DNA from: Sedimenticola hydrogenitrophicus
GTDB lineage: Bacteria > Pseudomonadota > Gammaproteobacteria > Chromatiales > Chromatiaceae
DNA: 64,000 nucleotides
Assembly: GCF_029017505.1 (NCBI RefSeq)
Contig: NZ_JAQGEI010000009.1
Coordinates: 88,430-152,429, forward strand
Direction of reading: 5' to 3'
In this document: positions 19,071 through 29,567 of the stretch, in pieces
Position numbering within the stretch: position 1 is the stretch's first letter
Layout: each line of letters starts with the position of its first letter
Made by a program: the position numbers and the translations under genes
The notes under the pieces: model-generated
What the model was told of the DNA's origin: nothing
The model's input: the letters and a program-made list of their open reading frames with translations, nothing else
Database searches by the model: none

Positions 19071-19990
19071 CCCTGTTGGCGGCGGATTTCGGCAAGGTGG
19101 CGGTGTTGATGGGCGGGCTTTCGGCCGAGCGCGAGGTGTCGCTGCAGGGCGGTCAGGCGGTGCTGGAGGCGCTGGTGCGCCGGGGTGTGAATGCCCACGG
19201 CGTGGATGCCGGACGGGACGTGCTCAGCCTGCTGCAGCAGGAACATTACGACCGGGTATTCATCATGCTGCATGGTCGCGGCGGTGAGGATGGGGTGATC
19301 CAGGGGGCCCTGGAGAGTATCGGCATGCCTTATACCGGCAGCGGGGTCGCCGGCTCCGCGCTGGGCATGGACAAGTATCGCTGCAAACTGCTGTGGAAGG
19401 GACTGGGTCTGCCGACGGCCAATTTTGTGATGCTGGAGCAGGCGGCCGACCTGGCGCGGGCCGAGGTGCTCGGTTTCCCGCTGATGATCAAGCCCTCCCA
19501 CGAAGGTTCCAGCATCGGCATGGCCAAGGTGGAGAACCGGCAACAGCTGGAGCAGGCGTGGCGCCAGGCGGTCGGTTACGACGTCGAGGTGATGGCGGAG
19601 TCCTGGATCAGCGGGGCCGAGTATACGGCGTCGATCCTGGATGACCAGGTGTTGCCGCTGATCCGCATCGAGACACCCCATACCTTTTATGACTACGAGG
19701 CCAAATACCAGGCCGACAGCACCGCCTACCACTGTCCCTGCGGCCTGCCGGCCGAACAGGAGGCGGAGCTGCGGCAACTGGCGGACCAGGCGTTCCGCGC
19801 CGTCGGCGCCAAGGGCTGGGGACGGGTCGACCTGATGCTGGATGCGGCGGGGAATCCCCGTCTGCTGGAGGTCAATACCGTGCCCGGCATGACCAGTCAC
19901 AGCCTGGTGCCGATGGCGGCCCGGGCCGAAGGGATCGACTTCGACGAGCTGGTCTGGCGCATCCTCTCGGCCAGCCGGGTGACTGGCTGA
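19067..19990 (+). CDS. ddlB: D-alanine-D-alanine ligase
   Basis: ATP-grasp ligase making D-Ala-D-Ala for MurF. LMGGLSAEREVSLQGG near residue 16, LHGRGGEDG, IKPSHEGSSIGM, and the metal-binding LLEVNTVPGMTSHSLVP near the end are typical. 307 aa. ATGA overlap with murB, one shared base with ftsQ. Confidence 0.96.
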   Translation: MTLLAADFGKVAVLMGGLSAEREVSLQGGQAVLEALVRRGVNAHGVDAGRDVLSLLQQEHYDRVFIMLHGRGGEDGVIQGALESIGMPYTGSGVAGSALGMDKYRCKLLWKGLGLPTANFVMLEQAADLARAEVLGFPLMIKPSHEGSSIGMAKVENRQQLEQAWRQAVGYDVEVMAESWISGAEYTASILDDQVLPLIRIETPHTFYDYEAKYQADSTAYHCPCGLPAEQEAELRQLADQAFRAVGAKGWGRVDLMLDAAGNPRLLEVNTVPGMTSHSLVPMAARAEGIDFDELVWRILSASRVTG

Positions 19991-20730
19991 TGGCGGTGGC
20001 TCCGGGCAACCCGTCAGCGAAGGCCGGTGACGGCCGGCTGTGGCGCTGGCTGGGTACCTTCGCCGTGCTGCTGCTGTTTGCCGGTGGCGGCACTTGGGGG
20101 GTGATCGCCCTGCGCGATCCGTCCGTATTGCCACTGAAGCTCGTACGTATCGATGGGGAGTTGCACCATCTCGATCGGCGCTCGCTGGAGCAGGCGGTCG
20201 GCGGGGCGATGGAGGGCAATTTTTTTACCGTCGACCTGGATCGGGTGAGGGCGGCGGCGCTGAAGCTGGCCTGGGTCGATCAGGTGACCGTCCGGCGTAT
20301 CTGGCCGGATACCCTGAAGATGTGGGTGGAGGAGCAGCGGCCGCTGGCGCGCTGGGGGGCGTCGCAACTGGTGAATGGTCGCGGCGGTGTGTTCACCCCG
20401 GAGCCCGAGGCGCTGAAGGCGGAGCTGCCCAGTCTGACCGGACCCGACGGGCAGATCGCGGAGATGGTCGCGCGCTATCAGCGCATGGGCCGGCGCTTTG
20501 CCGTTCTGGAGCTGGTGATCGACCGCCTGGTCTTGGATGGGCGGGGCGCCTGGACCGTGGGGTTTAAACAGGGGCTGGAACTCAAGCTCGGGCAGCTGGA
20601 TACCGAGGCGCGGGTGGAACGGTTCGTGCGCCTCTATCCGCGGCTGGAACAGGCGGAGAAGCGCCGGGTGAAGCGGGTTGACATGCGCTATGCCAATGGG
20701 GTGGCGGTGCTCTGGGGAGAGGCAGGTTGA
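19990..20730 (+). CDS. ftsQ: cell division protein FtsQ
   Basis: Bitopic divisome scaffold. A cytoplasmic tail of ~18 residues is followed by one transmembrane helix (WLGTFAVLLLFAGGGTWGVIAL), the POTRA domain (LKLVRIDGELHHLDRRSLEQAV ... LAWVDQVTVRRIWPDTL) and the beta domain (QRPLARWGASQLVNGRGGVF). 246 aa. Downstream lies a 42-codon ORF rather than ftsA itself. Confidence 0.94.
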   Translation: MAVAPGNPSAKAGDGRLWRWLGTFAVLLLFAGGGTWGVIALRDPSVLPLKLVRIDGELHHLDRRSLEQAVGGAMEGNFFTVDLDRVRAAALKLAWVDQVTVRRIWPDTLKMWVEEQRPLARWGASQLVNGRGGVFTPEPEALKAELPSLTGPDGQIAEMVARYQRMGRRFAVLELVIDRLVLDGRGAWTVGFKQGLELKLGQLDTEARVERFVRLYPRLEQAEKRRVKRVDMRYANGVAVLWGEAG

Positions 20731-20735
20731 ACGTG

Positions 20736-20864
20736 ATGAACAGAGAAGTCCGGCCGGTCATGGGGCAGGCAAATGGATGGGCCAGGCGCGGCGTGGCTAA
20801 CAACGGATCTGGCAACCGATCTGGCAACCGATCTGGCAAACGATCTGGAGAGGTACGGTTTTAA
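20736..20864 (+). CDS. tiny repeat-rich ORF coupled to ftsA (42 aa)
   Basis: ATG 20736 (six bases after the ftsQ stop) opens a frame ending at TAA 20862-20864 that overlaps the ftsA ATG (TAATG). The C-terminal half consists of tandem 12-bp units at about 20811-20850, which encode SGNR-type tetrapeptides (GSGNRSGNRSGKRSGE). The product would be small and strongly basic. The 12-bp period keeps frame whatever the copy number, so length changes would not break coupling. No family recognised; it may be a leader that tunes ftsA translation. Confidence 0.4.
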   Translation: MNREVRPVMGQANGWARRGVANNGSGNRSGNRSGKRSGEVRF

Positions 20865-22099
20865 TGACCAAAAAGACAGAAAAAAATCTGATCGTCGGAC
20901 TGGATATCGGCACCTCGAAGGTGGTCGCCATTGTCGGTGAGATCAAGGCCGACAATGAGATAGAGATTATCGGCATCGGCTCGCACCCGTCGCGCGGCCT
21001 GAAAAAGGGCGTGGTGGTGAATATCGAATCCACCGTGCAGTCGATCCAGCGTGCCCTGGAAGAGGCCGAGCTGATGGCCGGCTGCGAGATCCACTCGGTG
21101 CACGCCGGGATCGCCGGCAATCACATCCGCAGCCTCAACTCGCACGGCATCGTGGCGATCAAGGACCGGGAGGTGACCCATGGCGATGTGGAACGGGTGA
21201 TCGACGCGGCGCGGGCAGTGGCGATTCCGGCGGATCAGAAGATCCTGCACATCCTGCCCCAGGAGTTCATCATCGATGAACAGGAGGGGATCCGCGAGCC
21301 GGTCGGTATGTCCGGGGTGCGCCTGGAGGCGCGGGTGCACATGGTGACCGGCGCGGTCAGCGCGGCGCAGAACATCGTCAAATGCGTCCGGCGCTGCGGT
21401 CTCGAGGTGGATGACCTGATCCTGGAACAGCTGTGTTCCAGCTTTTCCGTACTCAGTGACGATGAGAAGGAGCTGGGTGTCTGTCTGGTGGACATCGGCG
21501 GTGGTACCACCGATATCGCGGTGTTTACCGAAGGCTCGATTCGCCATACCGCGGTGATTCCCATCGCCGGGGATCAGGTGACCAACGACATCGCGGTGGC
21601 CCTGCGCACCCCAACCCAGCACGCGGAAGAGATCAAGATTCGCTACGCCTGCGCCCTGACCCAGCTGGCGACCAGCGACGAGACCATCGAGGTGCCGAGC
21701 ATCGGCGACCGGCCACCCCGGCGGCTGTCCCGCCAGACCCTGGCGGAGGTGGTGGAACCGAGATACGAGGAGCTGCTGGGCCTGGTACAGGCCGAGCTGC
21801 GGCGCAGTGGATTCGAGGATCTGATCGCCGGTGGGGTGGTGCTGACCGGCGGCAGTTCCAAGATGGAAGGCCTGATCGAACTGGCGGAGGAGGTGTTTCA
21901 CATGCCGGTGCGGCTGGGCGTTCCGCAGTATGTAACGGGGTTGGTGGATGTGGTGCGTAACCCGATTTATGCAACAGGGGTCGGTCTGTTGCTGTTCGGG
22001 CAGCAGAATCGGAAGGGACGATTGCAGGAGCTCCCGGGGGGCAACAATTTCAAGGCGATATGGAATCGCATGAAGAGCTGGTTTCAGGGCAATTTCTGA
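20864..22099 (+). CDS. ftsA: cell division protein FtsA
   Basis: Actin-like membrane tether of the Z ring. The phosphate-1 loop GLDIGTSKVVAIVGE is near residue 13, phosphate-2 DIGGGTTDIAVF near 209, and an adenosine motif GGVVLTGGSSKMEG near 325. The 411-aa protein ends in an amphipathic helix (IWNRMKSWFQGNF), the membrane-targeting sequence. ftsZ follows after 68 bp. Confidence 0.96.
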   Translation: MTKKTEKNLIVGLDIGTSKVVAIVGEIKADNEIEIIGIGSHPSRGLKKGVVVNIESTVQSIQRALEEAELMAGCEIHSVHAGIAGNHIRSLNSHGIVAIKDREVTHGDVERVIDAARAVAIPADQKILHILPQEFIIDEQEGIREPVGMSGVRLEARVHMVTGAVSAAQNIVKCVRRCGLEVDDLILEQLCSSFSVLSDDEKELGVCLVDIGGGTTDIAVFTEGSIRHTAVIPIAGDQVTNDIAVALRTPTQHAEEIKIRYACALTQLATSDETIEVPSIGDRPPRRLSRQTLAEVVEPRYEELLGLVQAELRRSGFEDLIAGGVVLTGGSSKMEGLIELAEEVFHMPVRLGVPQYVTGLVDVVRNPIYATGVGLLLFGQQNRKGRLQELPGGNNFKAIWNRMKSWFQGNF

Positions 22100-22167
22100 C
22101 TTTTTGGCAATTTTAAACTTTTTCAGGTGGCCGTGTAGCAGGGCCTGGATCATGAGGAGAGAGTGAC

Positions 22168-23337
22168 ATGTTCGAATTAATGGATGCATATAGTCAAAAC
22201 GCGGTGATCAAGGTGATCGGGGTCGGTGGCGGCGGTGGCAACGCGGTCAACCACATGCTGAATGCGAACATCGAAGGGGTGGACTTCATCTGTGCCAACA
22301 CCGATGCCCAGGCGCTGAAGAACAGCCAGGTGCGTACGCTGCTGCAGCTGGGCTCCAATATCACCAAGGGGCTGGGCGCCGGAGCCAATCCGGATGTGGG
22401 GCGCGATGCGGCGATGGAGGACCGGGAGCGCATCCATGAGGCGCTGCTGGGGAGCGACATGGTGTTCATTACCGCCGGTATGGGTGGCGGTACCGGTACC
22501 GGGGCCGCGCCGGTGGTGGCCGAGGTGGCCCGGGAGATGGGCATCCTGACCGTGGCGGTGGTGACCAAGCCGTTCCCGTTCGAGGGCGTGAAGCGCATGA
22601 AGACCGCCGATCAGGGGATCGAGGCGCTGAGCCAGTACGTGGATTCGCTGATCACCATCCCCAACGAGAAGCTGCTGGCGGTACTGGGCCGCGACATGAG
22701 CCTGCTGAATGCCTTCAAGTCGGCCAACGATGTGCTGCAGGGGGCCGTCCAGGGGATCGCCGAGCTGATCACCCGGCCGGGCCTGATCAACGTGGACTTT
22801 GCCGATGTGCGCACCGTAATGTCCGAGATGGGCACCGCCATGATGGGTTCCGGTTCTGCCAGGGGTGAAAACCGCGCCCGCGATGCCGCCGAGCAGGCGA
22901 TCAACAGCCCGCTGCTGGAGGATGTCAATCTGGCGGGGGCCAAGGGCATCCTGGTCAATATCACTGCCGGGCTGGACCTGTCGATTGGTGAGTTCGACGA
23001 GGTGGGCTGCACGGTCAAGGAGTTTGCCTGCGACGACGCCACCGTGGTGGTGGGTACCGTGATCGACCCCGAAATGGGCGATGAGTTGCGGGTGACCGTC
23101 GTGGCCACCGGCCTGGGTGCCCTCCGTAAGGCGGAGCTCAAACCGTCGGTGGTTGAGGAGGCGCCCCCGGTACGTCTGGTCAATTCCGACGTGGTGGCTC
23201 CAGGGCCGGCCGATTATCGCGAAATGGACAGTCCGACCGTGGTGCGCAAGGCGGCTAAATCCTATGTAACCGCCGCCCAGGAACACAATATGGATTACCT
23301 GGACATCCCGGCATTCCTGAGGCGTCAGGCGGATTGA
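22168..23337 (+). CDS. ftsZ: tubulin-like division protein FtsZ
   Basis: GTPase forming the Z ring. [12 protein letters not shown] near residue 20, the tubulin signature [17 protein letters not shown] near 109, and a C-terminal conserved peptide [14 protein letters not shown] that binds FtsA and ZipA. 389 aa. It closes the coupled operon; a 329-bp spacer separates it from lpxC. Confidence 0.98.
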   Translation: MFELMDAYSQNAVIKVIGVGGGGGNAVNHMLNANIEGVDFICANTDAQALKNSQVRTLLQLGSNITKGLGAGANPDVGRDAAMEDRERIHEALLGSDMVFITAGMGGGTGTGAAPVVAEVAREMGILTVAVVTKPFPFEGVKRMKTADQGIEALSQYVDSLITIPNEKLLAVLGRDMSLLNAFKSANDVLQGAVQGIAELITRPGLINVDFADVRTVMSEMGTAMMGSGSARGENRARDAAEQAINSPLLEDVNLAGAKGILVNITAGLDLSIGEFDEVGCTVKEFACDDATVVVGTVIDPEMGDELRVTVVATGLGALRKAELKPSVVEEAPPVRLVNSDVVAPGPADYREMDSPTVVRKAAKSYVTAAQEHNMDYLDIPAFLRRQAD

Positions 23338-23666
23338 GCTATGGTTCGGGTTTATCCCGGCTAAAGCAGCGCCACCGGGTGGTTGGTGATAGGAGCGGCC
23401 CGCTGCGAAGTTTCAGCGGATCCGGGTGGCGAAATAAACTTGCAATAAAAGGGTGAAGCTGGTACTTAATAAGGGATTACCCTAATGGGTGCTGGGGGGC
23501 GCAAGGGTTTTGTCTTGCAGATGTCTTGGGCCTGGCGCTATTAACAGAGGCGTAATCTGCTCAACGAGCCCTCGTGTGGTTTACCGGGTTTGGTTTATTG
23601 GGCGGATTATGTGATACCATCCGGCCGTTTATTTATAGTGGCCGGGAAATGGGGAATACAGGCAAC
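23338..23666 (+). promoter_or_regulatory. ftsZ-lpxC spacer with a weak lpxC promoter candidate
   Basis: No gene is seen here. TTGGTT (23590-23595) and GATACC (23613-23618) are spaced 17 bp, preceded by TG as in an extended -10, about 50 bp before lpxC. The match is modest. Several GC-rich inverted stretches around 23365-23440 may act as a partial terminator after ftsZ. Confidence 0.35.
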
Positions 23667-24578
23667 ATGATACGGCAACGTACGCTTAAGAACGTTATTC
23701 GTGCTACAGGAGTGGGGCTGCACACCGGGGAGAAGGTCTACCTGACCCTGCGCCCGGCGGCAATCGATACCGGCGTGGTGTTTCGTCGGGTTGACCTGGA
23801 AGTGCCGGTCGAGATCGCGGCGCGGCCTGACAATGTCGGTGACACCCGACTCTCCACCACCCTGGAGCAGGACGGCCACAAGATCTCCACGGTGGAGCAT
23901 CTGCTCTCTGCCTTTGCCGGTCTCGGCATTGACAATGCCTATGTGGATGTGAGTGCTCCCGAAGTTCCCATCATGGACGGCAGCGCGGGGCCTTTTGTTT
24001 TTCTGATCCAGTCCGCCGGCGTGGAAGAGCAGAATGCGGCGAAGCGCTTTATTCGTATCAAGCGCAAGGTGATGGTGAGGGAAGATGACAAATACGCCGC
24101 CTTCGAACCATTTGACGGTTTCAAGGTGTCGTTTGGTATCGATTTCAACCATCCAGCATTCGCCGAGCGCACCAAATCCGCCACCATCGATTTCTCCTCC
24201 ACCTCCTTCGTAAAGGAGGTGAGCCGCGCGCGGACCTTCGGATTCCTGCGCGATATCGAGATGCTGCGGGAGCGGGAACTGGCGCTCGGCGGCAGCATGA
24301 GCAACGCCATCGTGGTGGATGATTACCGGGTGCTGAACGAGGATGGGCTGCGCTACGAAGACGAGTTCGTCAAGCACAAGATCCTCGACGCCATTGGTGA
24401 TCTTTACCTGCTCGGACACAGCCTGATCGGTGCGTTCAGTGGTTACAAGTCAGGGCACGCCCTGAACAACAAGCTGCTGAAGGCGCTGATGGCGGATGAG
24501 ACCGCCTGGGAAGAGGTGACCTTTGAAGAGGGAGACAGCGTGCCCATCTCTTACATGAAACCCGTCCAGGCCACCTGA
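23667..24578 (+). CDS. lpxC: UDP-3-O-acyl-GlcNAc deacetylase
   Basis: Zinc enzyme for the committed step of lipid A synthesis. [14 protein letters not shown] carries the first zinc His near residue 79; [21 protein letters not shown] holds the second His and Asp ligands near 238, and SGHALNN a further active-site His. 303 aa. I use ATG 23667 ([19 protein letters not shown]), the universal family start; the frame extends 31 codons upstream without homology. Confidence 0.97.
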   Translation: MIRQRTLKNVIRATGVGLHTGEKVYLTLRPAAIDTGVVFRRVDLEVPVEIAARPDNVGDTRLSTTLEQDGHKISTVEHLLSAFAGLGIDNAYVDVSAPEVPIMDGSAGPFVFLIQSAGVEEQNAAKRFIRIKRKVMVREDDKYAAFEPFDGFKVSFGIDFNHPAFAERTKSATIDFSSTSFVKEVSRARTFGFLRDIEMLRERELALGGSMSNAIVVDDYRVLNEDGLRYEDEFVKHKILDAIGDLYLLGHSLIGAFSGYKSGHALNNKLLKALMADETAWEEVTFEEGDSVPISYMKPVQAT

Positions 24579-24612
24579 CGGTATCTGCGCGGTGGGCTGC
24601 CTGTGCAGTTTT

Positions 24613-24744
24613 GTAGGGTGGATAAGCCGGTAGGCGCATCCACCAATGCCTGGATCAACTCTCAGGTTGGGGTGAGCCTGCGAACCCCAACGGGTTTTCA
24701 TACGCGTGCGTCGTGATGTTGGGGTTCGTTCCTCACCCCAACCT
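24613..24744. repeat. half REP copy plus GTTGGGGTGAG hairpin
   Basis: 24613-24643 is a left half of the GTAGGGTGGATAAGC family. 24664-24744 is a separate hairpin with arms AGGTTGGGGTGAG and CTCACCCCAACCT and the inner text GCCTGCGAACCCCAAC, related to the GGTGAGCTTGCGAACC family seen at 29633. It lies between the convergent lpxC and dciA and could also act as a terminator. Confidence 0.7.
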
Positions 24745-24780
24745 ACGGGCGCTAAAGACCGAGTGGAGCGGCGGAAAGGG

Positions 24781-25227
24781 TTAGGGCTTCGTTTTGTCGG
24801 CGTGCCGGCCAAGACGGATCAGGGCCTGGCGTAGCTCCGGGTCCTCTATGCCGGCCGCCGTCTGGTTGATCAGGGAAGCATTTTCCGGGCTGAGTTGGCG
24901 GATTCTGACGGGTTTCCGTTTGGCGGGCGCGCTGGTCACCAGTACCCGCACCGTGATGCGCTCGGTGGCGATCCCGGTGTCGTTCAACCGGCGGGCAAGG
25001 TCACGGGTGGTAAAGCGCAATCGGCTGGCCCAGGTGGACGAGTCGACGTAGAGCACCAGTTGCGTGCCCTTCTGTACCGCTGCCGTGCAGTGGCTATCCA
25101 GGGGCGAGGGAATCAGGCTGCGAACCCGTTGCAACAGCAATAACTGCGCCTTGGATTGTTCAAGTAATCCATGCAGCGTGTGGGTGTGCTGCAGAAAGTC
25201 TTTGATGAGACGCGGTCGTTTGTTCAT
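24781..25227 (-). CDS. dciA: DciA-like helicase loader (DUF721)
   Basis: 148-residue DUF721 protein: an N-terminal KH-like domain with LVLYVDSSTWASRLRF, the usual conserved W and RL, and a flexible C-terminal tail. DciA loads the replicative helicase DnaB in the many bacteria lacking phage-derived DnaC. The lpxC-secA neighbourhood is a typical place for it in gammaproteobacteria. It is divergent from the M23 peptidase gene, sharing a ~70-bp promoter region. Confidence 0.8.
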   Translation of the reverse strand: MNKRPRLIKDFLQHTHTLHGLLEQSKAQLLLLQRVRSLIPSPLDSHCTAAVQKGTQLVLYVDSSTWASRLRFTTRDLARRLNDTGIATERITVRVLVTSAPAKRKPVRIRQLSPENASLINQTAAGIEDPELRQALIRLGRHADKTKP

Positions 25228-25299
25228 GGATGAATTGTGTCACGGAAGCCGCTGTGTTGGTGATTTATCTTTTAACCAGACACTCTGAATACGCAATCC

Positions 25300-26232
25300 A
25301 TGAAGATTATACTCCTCTCCAGGTTCTGCCATAAAAAAGGCAGCCGCCCGATCTCACCGTTCCGGTTGCTGTTTACCCTGGTGCCGCTGCTGGCCCTGCT
25401 GATGGGGGGCTCCCTCTGGGCCGGTTACCGGTGGGGGATGAGTAGCCAGTCACCGCAGACCGCGGCCGGGTCTACGACCGAGGCGGTGCACAATCTGTTG
25501 CTGACCCAGCGTGATGAGCTGGAGGAGACCCGGGGGCGCACCCAGGAACATCTGGATGCCCTGGCCCTGCGGCTTGGCCAGATGCAGTCGCATATTATGC
25601 GAATCAATGCCCTGGGGGAGCGCCTGGTGAAGATGGGCAAGCTGGATGAGGCGGAGTTCAACTTTGAGGAAGAGCCGGCCCGCGGCGGCATCGAGTCGAC
25701 GGAGACGGTCCAGTCGGTCAGTCTGTCCGAACTGGTCTCCGAGATGGAACAGCTGTCACTGGTTATCACGGATCGTCAGCACAAGCTCGACCTGATGGAG
25801 GGGCTGATTCGCGACAAACGGATGAGCGAAGAGCTGCTGCCGACCGGGCGGCCGGTGGAGAAGGGCTGGGTTTCGTCGCGTTATGGCTACCGGAATGATC
25901 CGTTCACGGGCAAGAAGGCGTTCCACTATGGAGTCGATGTTGCCGGAAAACAGGATTCGAATGTGGTCGCGGTGGCCTCGGGTATCGTTACCTGGGCCGG
26001 GGAGAAGAGCGGGTTTGGCGAACTGGTCGAGGTGCGACACTCCGGCGGTTATGTGACCCGTTATGGCCACAATCACAAGATCCTGGTCAAGCCGGGTGAC
26101 CTGGTGTTCCAGGGGCAGCCGATCGCGCTGATGGGGTCCAGTGGCCGTTCGACCGGTCCGCATGTGCATTTCGAGATCGCCCGCAACGGCAAGACCATCG
26201 ATCCCGCCAAATACCTACGCGCAAAACGCTGA
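25300..26232 (+). CDS. M23 family peptidoglycan metallopeptidase
   Basis: Envelope endopeptidase or divisome regulator of the LytM type. A single N-terminal membrane anchor (about residues 23-45) precedes a coiled coil of ~100 residues (TQRDELEETRGRTQEHLDAL, then a second helix), and the LytM domain follows with zinc motifs HYGVDVA and HVHFEIARNG. Metal ligands look intact, so an active enzyme is likely. 310 aa. It occupies the slot between lpxC and secA where E. coli has secM. Confidence 0.88.
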   Translation: MKIILLSRFCHKKGSRPISPFRLLFTLVPLLALLMGGSLWAGYRWGMSSQSPQTAAGSTTEAVHNLLLTQRDELEETRGRTQEHLDALALRLGQMQSHIMRINALGERLVKMGKLDEAEFNFEEEPARGGIESTETVQSVSLSELVSEMEQLSLVITDRQHKLDLMEGLIRDKRMSEELLPTGRPVEKGWVSSRYGYRNDPFTGKKAFHYGVDVAGKQDSNVVAVASGIVTWAGEKSGFGELVEVRHSGGYVTRYGHNHKILVKPGDLVFQGQPIALMGSSGRSTGPHVHFEIARNGKTIDPAKYLRAKR

Positions 26233-26756
26233 ACAACCGCTTTTTCATCGGTAGATCAGCGTTAAGTCCAACAGGCTCCTTGGGATACCTTCACATGCAA
26301 CCCGTAGGATGCTGGTGAGTTTGCGAACCGGGTGCGATTCAAACAGACTTGGGACAATCGCAGGAGTTTACCGGCTGAACTATACGGATGCATCCAGAAT
26401 GTGGCTAAACCAACGGAAGGAGAGCCTCAAGGCCGGGGAATATGGCGGAGTCATCGAGTACTTGTAGGGTGGATAAGCATCAGCGCATCCACCATGAATC
26501 GGATAGCGGTGGATGCGCAAGCTTATCCACCCTACAAAATCCGGCCTTGCGTCTGAACTGGGCAAACGGGCAATGGGACAATTATTGGAATCAAGTCAGA
26601 AAGGCGGCTTGAAGGACACATCAGTTTGAATCGCACCTACGCGAGCCCTAATGCCTGCTAACGCAGGCTTTTTGCGGTATCATCACCGTTTCATTTTCCT
26701 GCCCGCGCCCGTTTCGGCTGGCGTGGGCCTAAATTCATATCAGCAAGAGTTTTTCC
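26233..26756. repeat. secA upstream spacer with REP copies
   Basis: Contains a half hairpin GTAGGATGCTGGTGAG at 26304-26332 and a full GTAGGGTGGATAAGC element at 26464-26535, whose right arm is GCTTATCCACCCTAC. No gene is supported. The nearest secA-side signal is the hairpin at 26653-26673. Confidence 0.75.
26653..26673 (+). terminator. intrinsic terminator or leader hairpin before secA
   Basis: GCCTGC (26653-26658), TAAC loop, GCAGGC (26663-26668), then five T. It is a compact rho-independent terminator shape about 85 bp before secA. It may end transcription from upstream or act as an attenuator if the secA promoter lies before it. Confidence 0.65.
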
Positions 26757-29567
26757 ATGGTCAGTAACATTCTCAGGAAGGTCTTCGGCAGTCGCAACGA
26801 CCGCCTCATCAAGCGGATGTCGAAGGTGGTGGCTCAGATCAACGGATTGGAGCCGGAACTTCAGGCCCTTACAGACGAGGAGTTGAAGGCCAAAACCGGA
26901 GAATTCAGGGCGCGGCTGGAACAGGGGACGGAACTGAACAGCCTGATGCCGGAGGCCTTCGCGGTGGTGCGGGAGGCGGGGTGTCGGGTGCTGAACATGC
27001 GCCACTTCGACGTGCAGATGATCGGCGGCATGGTACTCAATGACGGCAAGATTGCCGAGATGCGTACCGGTGAAGGCAAGACCCTGGTGGCGACCCTTGC
27101 GGTCTACCTCAATGCGTTGCCCGGCAAGGGGGTGCATGTGGTGACGGTCAATGATTACCTGGCCAGACGCGATGCGGAGTGGATGGGAAAAATCTATACC
27201 TTCCTGGGTCTGAGCGTCGGGGTGATTCAATCATCCGGTGCCGGACCGGGGGACTCCTCCTTTGTCTGTGACTACGGCTACGACGGTAAAAGCGGCGGTT
27301 ATCTCCACCTGCTCCCGGCCAACCGCCGTGAGGCCTACGCCTGCGATATCACCTACGGCACCAATAATGAGTTTGGCTTCGACTACCTGCGCGACAACAT
27401 GGCCTTCAGCAATGAACAGCGGGTGCAGCGGGAGAAATTCTTCGCGGTAGTGGATGAGGTGGATTCCATCCTCATCGACGAGGCGCGCACCCCGCTGATC
27501 ATCTCCGGTCCGGCGGAGGGGAGTTCGGATCTCTACACCCGCATTGACCAGGTGATCCCGCGCCTGACCCGGCAGGAACCCATCGAGGCGGATGAAGACG
27601 GCAAGCCGGCGTTTGGGCCCGGTGACTATTCGGTGGATGAGAAGGCCCGGCAGGTGTACCTGAGCGAAGAGGGGCATCAGCATGTGGAAGATGTGCTGCT
27701 GGAGATGGAGTTGCTGGACCCCGAGTCGAGTCTCTATGACACCGCCAATATCAGCCTGATGCATCACGTGACCTGTGCGCTGCGGGCGCATGCGCTGTTC
27801 CAGAAGAATGTCGATTACATCGTGCGTGACGGTGAGATCGTCATTGTCGATGAATTCACCGGCCGGACCATGCCGGGGCGGCGCTGGTCGGAGGGGCTGC
27901 ATCAGGCGGTCGAGGCCAAGGAGGGGGTGGAGATCCAGAAGGAGAACCAGACCCTGGCCTCGATCACCTTCCAGAACTATTTCCGCCTCTACCGCAAGCT
28001 CTCCGGCATGACCGGCACCGCCGATACCGAGGCGCCGGAGTTCCTGCAGATTTACGGACTGGAGGTGGTGGTGATCCCCACCAACCAGGAGATGGTGCGC
28101 AATGACATGGGCGACCTGGTCTACCTGACCACCGGCGAGAAGTACCGTGCCATCACCGAGGACATCCAGGATTGCGTCAAGCGCGGCCAGCCGGTGCTGG
28201 TGGGCACCGCCTCGATCGAAACCTCCGAGCTGATCTCGGGACTGCTGGAGCAGGCCAAGGTGCAGCATCAGGTGTTGAATGCCAAGCACCACGAGCGTGA
28301 GGCCAATATCGTGGCCGAGGCCGGGCGTCCCGGCGCGGTCACCATTGCCACCAACATGGCGGGACGCGGTACCGATATCGTGCTGGGAGGCAATCCCGAC
28401 ATGGAGATCACTGATCTGGGCGAGGCGGCCACCCCGGCGGCGGTCGACAAGATCCGGGCCGACTGGAAGGCGCGTCATCAGCAGGTGCTGGAGGCGGGCG
28501 GCCTGCACGTGGTAGGTACCGAGCGACATGAGTCGCGGCGTGTGGACAATCAGTTGCGCGGCCGTTCCGGTCGTCAGGGAGACCCCGGCTCGACCCGTTT
28601 CTATCTCTCCCTGGAAGATAACCTGATGCGCATTTTCGCCTCCGACCGGGTTTCGGCCATCATGCAGAAGCTGGGCATGGAAGAGGGCGAGGCGATCGAG
28701 CATCCCTGGGTGACCAAGGCGATTGCCAACGCCCAGAAGAAAGTGGAAGGACGCAACTTCGATATCCGTAAACAGCTGCTGGAATACGATGATGTGGCCA
28801 ACGATCAGCGCAAGGTGATCTACCAGCAGCGCGATGAGTTGATGGATACGGGTGATGTATCCGACTCCATCACCTCCATCCGGCATGACGTGGTCAACGC
28901 CCTGATCGACCGCTATATTCCACCGGAGAGTCTCGATGAGCAGTGGGATATCCCCGGCCTCACTGCGGCGCTGAAGACCGAGTATGACCTGGATTACCCG
29001 ATCCAGGAGTGGCTCGACGCCGACCACAACCTGCACGAAGAGACCCTGCGGCAGAAGATCATCGAGCAGATGGAGCAGGAGTACGCCGCGAAAGAGGCGC
29101 TGGCGGGGAGCGAAAACCTGCGCATGTATGAGAAGGCCATCATGCTGCAGATCCTGGATGCCAGCTGGAAAGAGCATCTGGCAGCCATGGATTATCTGCG
29201 CCAGGGTATTCATCTGCGCGGCTATGCGCAGAAGAACCCCAAGCAGGAGTACAAGCGCGAGGCCTATGCGCTGTTCTCCAATATGCTGGACAACATCAAG
29301 CAGGAGATCACCCAGGTACTGACCAAGGTGCGGATCCAGCCGCAGGAGACCATGGAGATACCGGCCCATGAAGCCAACGAAGCCGAGTTCCAGTTCAAGC
29401 ATGAGGAGTTCGGCGGCTTTGGCGAGGAGAGCGGCGAGGCGGCGGGTGGGGCCGATGAAGAGACGCATCAGCCATTTGTCCGCTCGGACCGCAAGGTGGG
29501 GCGCAACGAGCCCTGCCCCTGCGGATCGGGGAAAAAATACAAACAGTGCCATGGGCGTATTCAGTAG
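26757..29567 (+). CDS. secA: preprotein translocase ATPase SecA
   Basis: Motor of the Sec pathway. Walker [12 protein letters not shown] near residue 102, [19 protein letters not shown] near 231, nucleotide-binding domain 2 with [18 protein letters not shown] near 540, and the C-terminal zinc motif [13 protein letters not shown] that binds SecB and lipid. 936 aa, close to the usual proteobacterial length. ATG 26757 gives the conserved amphipathic N-terminus. Confidence 0.98.
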   Translation: MVSNILRKVFGSRNDRLIKRMSKVVAQINGLEPELQALTDEELKAKTGEFRARLEQGTELNSLMPEAFAVVREAGCRVLNMRHFDVQMIGGMVLNDGKIAEMRTGEGKTLVATLAVYLNALPGKGVHVVTVNDYLARRDAEWMGKIYTFLGLSVGVIQSSGAGPGDSSFVCDYGYDGKSGGYLHLLPANRREAYACDITYGTNNEFGFDYLRDNMAFSNEQRVQREKFFAVVDEVDSILIDEARTPLIISGPAEGSSDLYTRIDQVIPRLTRQEPIEADEDGKPAFGPGDYSVDEKARQVYLSEEGHQHVEDVLLEMELLDPESSLYDTANISLMHHVTCALRAHALFQKNVDYIVRDGEIVIVDEFTGRTMPGRRWSEGLHQAVEAKEGVEIQKENQTLASITFQNYFRLYRKLSGMTGTADTEAPEFLQIYGLEVVVIPTNQEMVRNDMGDLVYLTTGEKYRAITEDIQDCVKRGQPVLVGTASIETSELISGLLEQAKVQHQVLNAKHHEREANIVAEAGRPGAVTIATNMAGRGTDIVLGGNPDMEITDLGEAATPAAVDKIRADWKARHQQVLEAGGLHVVGTERHESRRVDNQLRGRSGRQGDPGSTRFYLSLEDNLMRIFASDRVSAIMQKLGMEEGEAIEHPWVTKAIANAQKKVEGRNFDIRKQLLEYDDVANDQRKVIYQQRDELMDTGDVSDSITSIRHDVVNALIDRYIPPESLDEQWDIPGLTAALKTEYDLDYPIQEWLDADHNLHEETLRQKIIEQMEQEYAAKEALAGSENLRMYEKAIMLQILDASWKEHLAAMDYLRQGIHLRGYAQKNPKQEYKREAYALFSNMLDNIKQEITQVLTKVRIQPQETMEIPAHEANEAEFQFKHEEFGGFGEESGEAAGGADEETHQPFVRSDRKVGRNEPCPCGSGKKYKQCHGRIQ

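Noticed and set aside
20811..20850. CRISPR-like short repeats upstream of ftsA
   Set aside because: The 12-bp units are contiguous without spacers; this is a simple in-frame tandem repeat.
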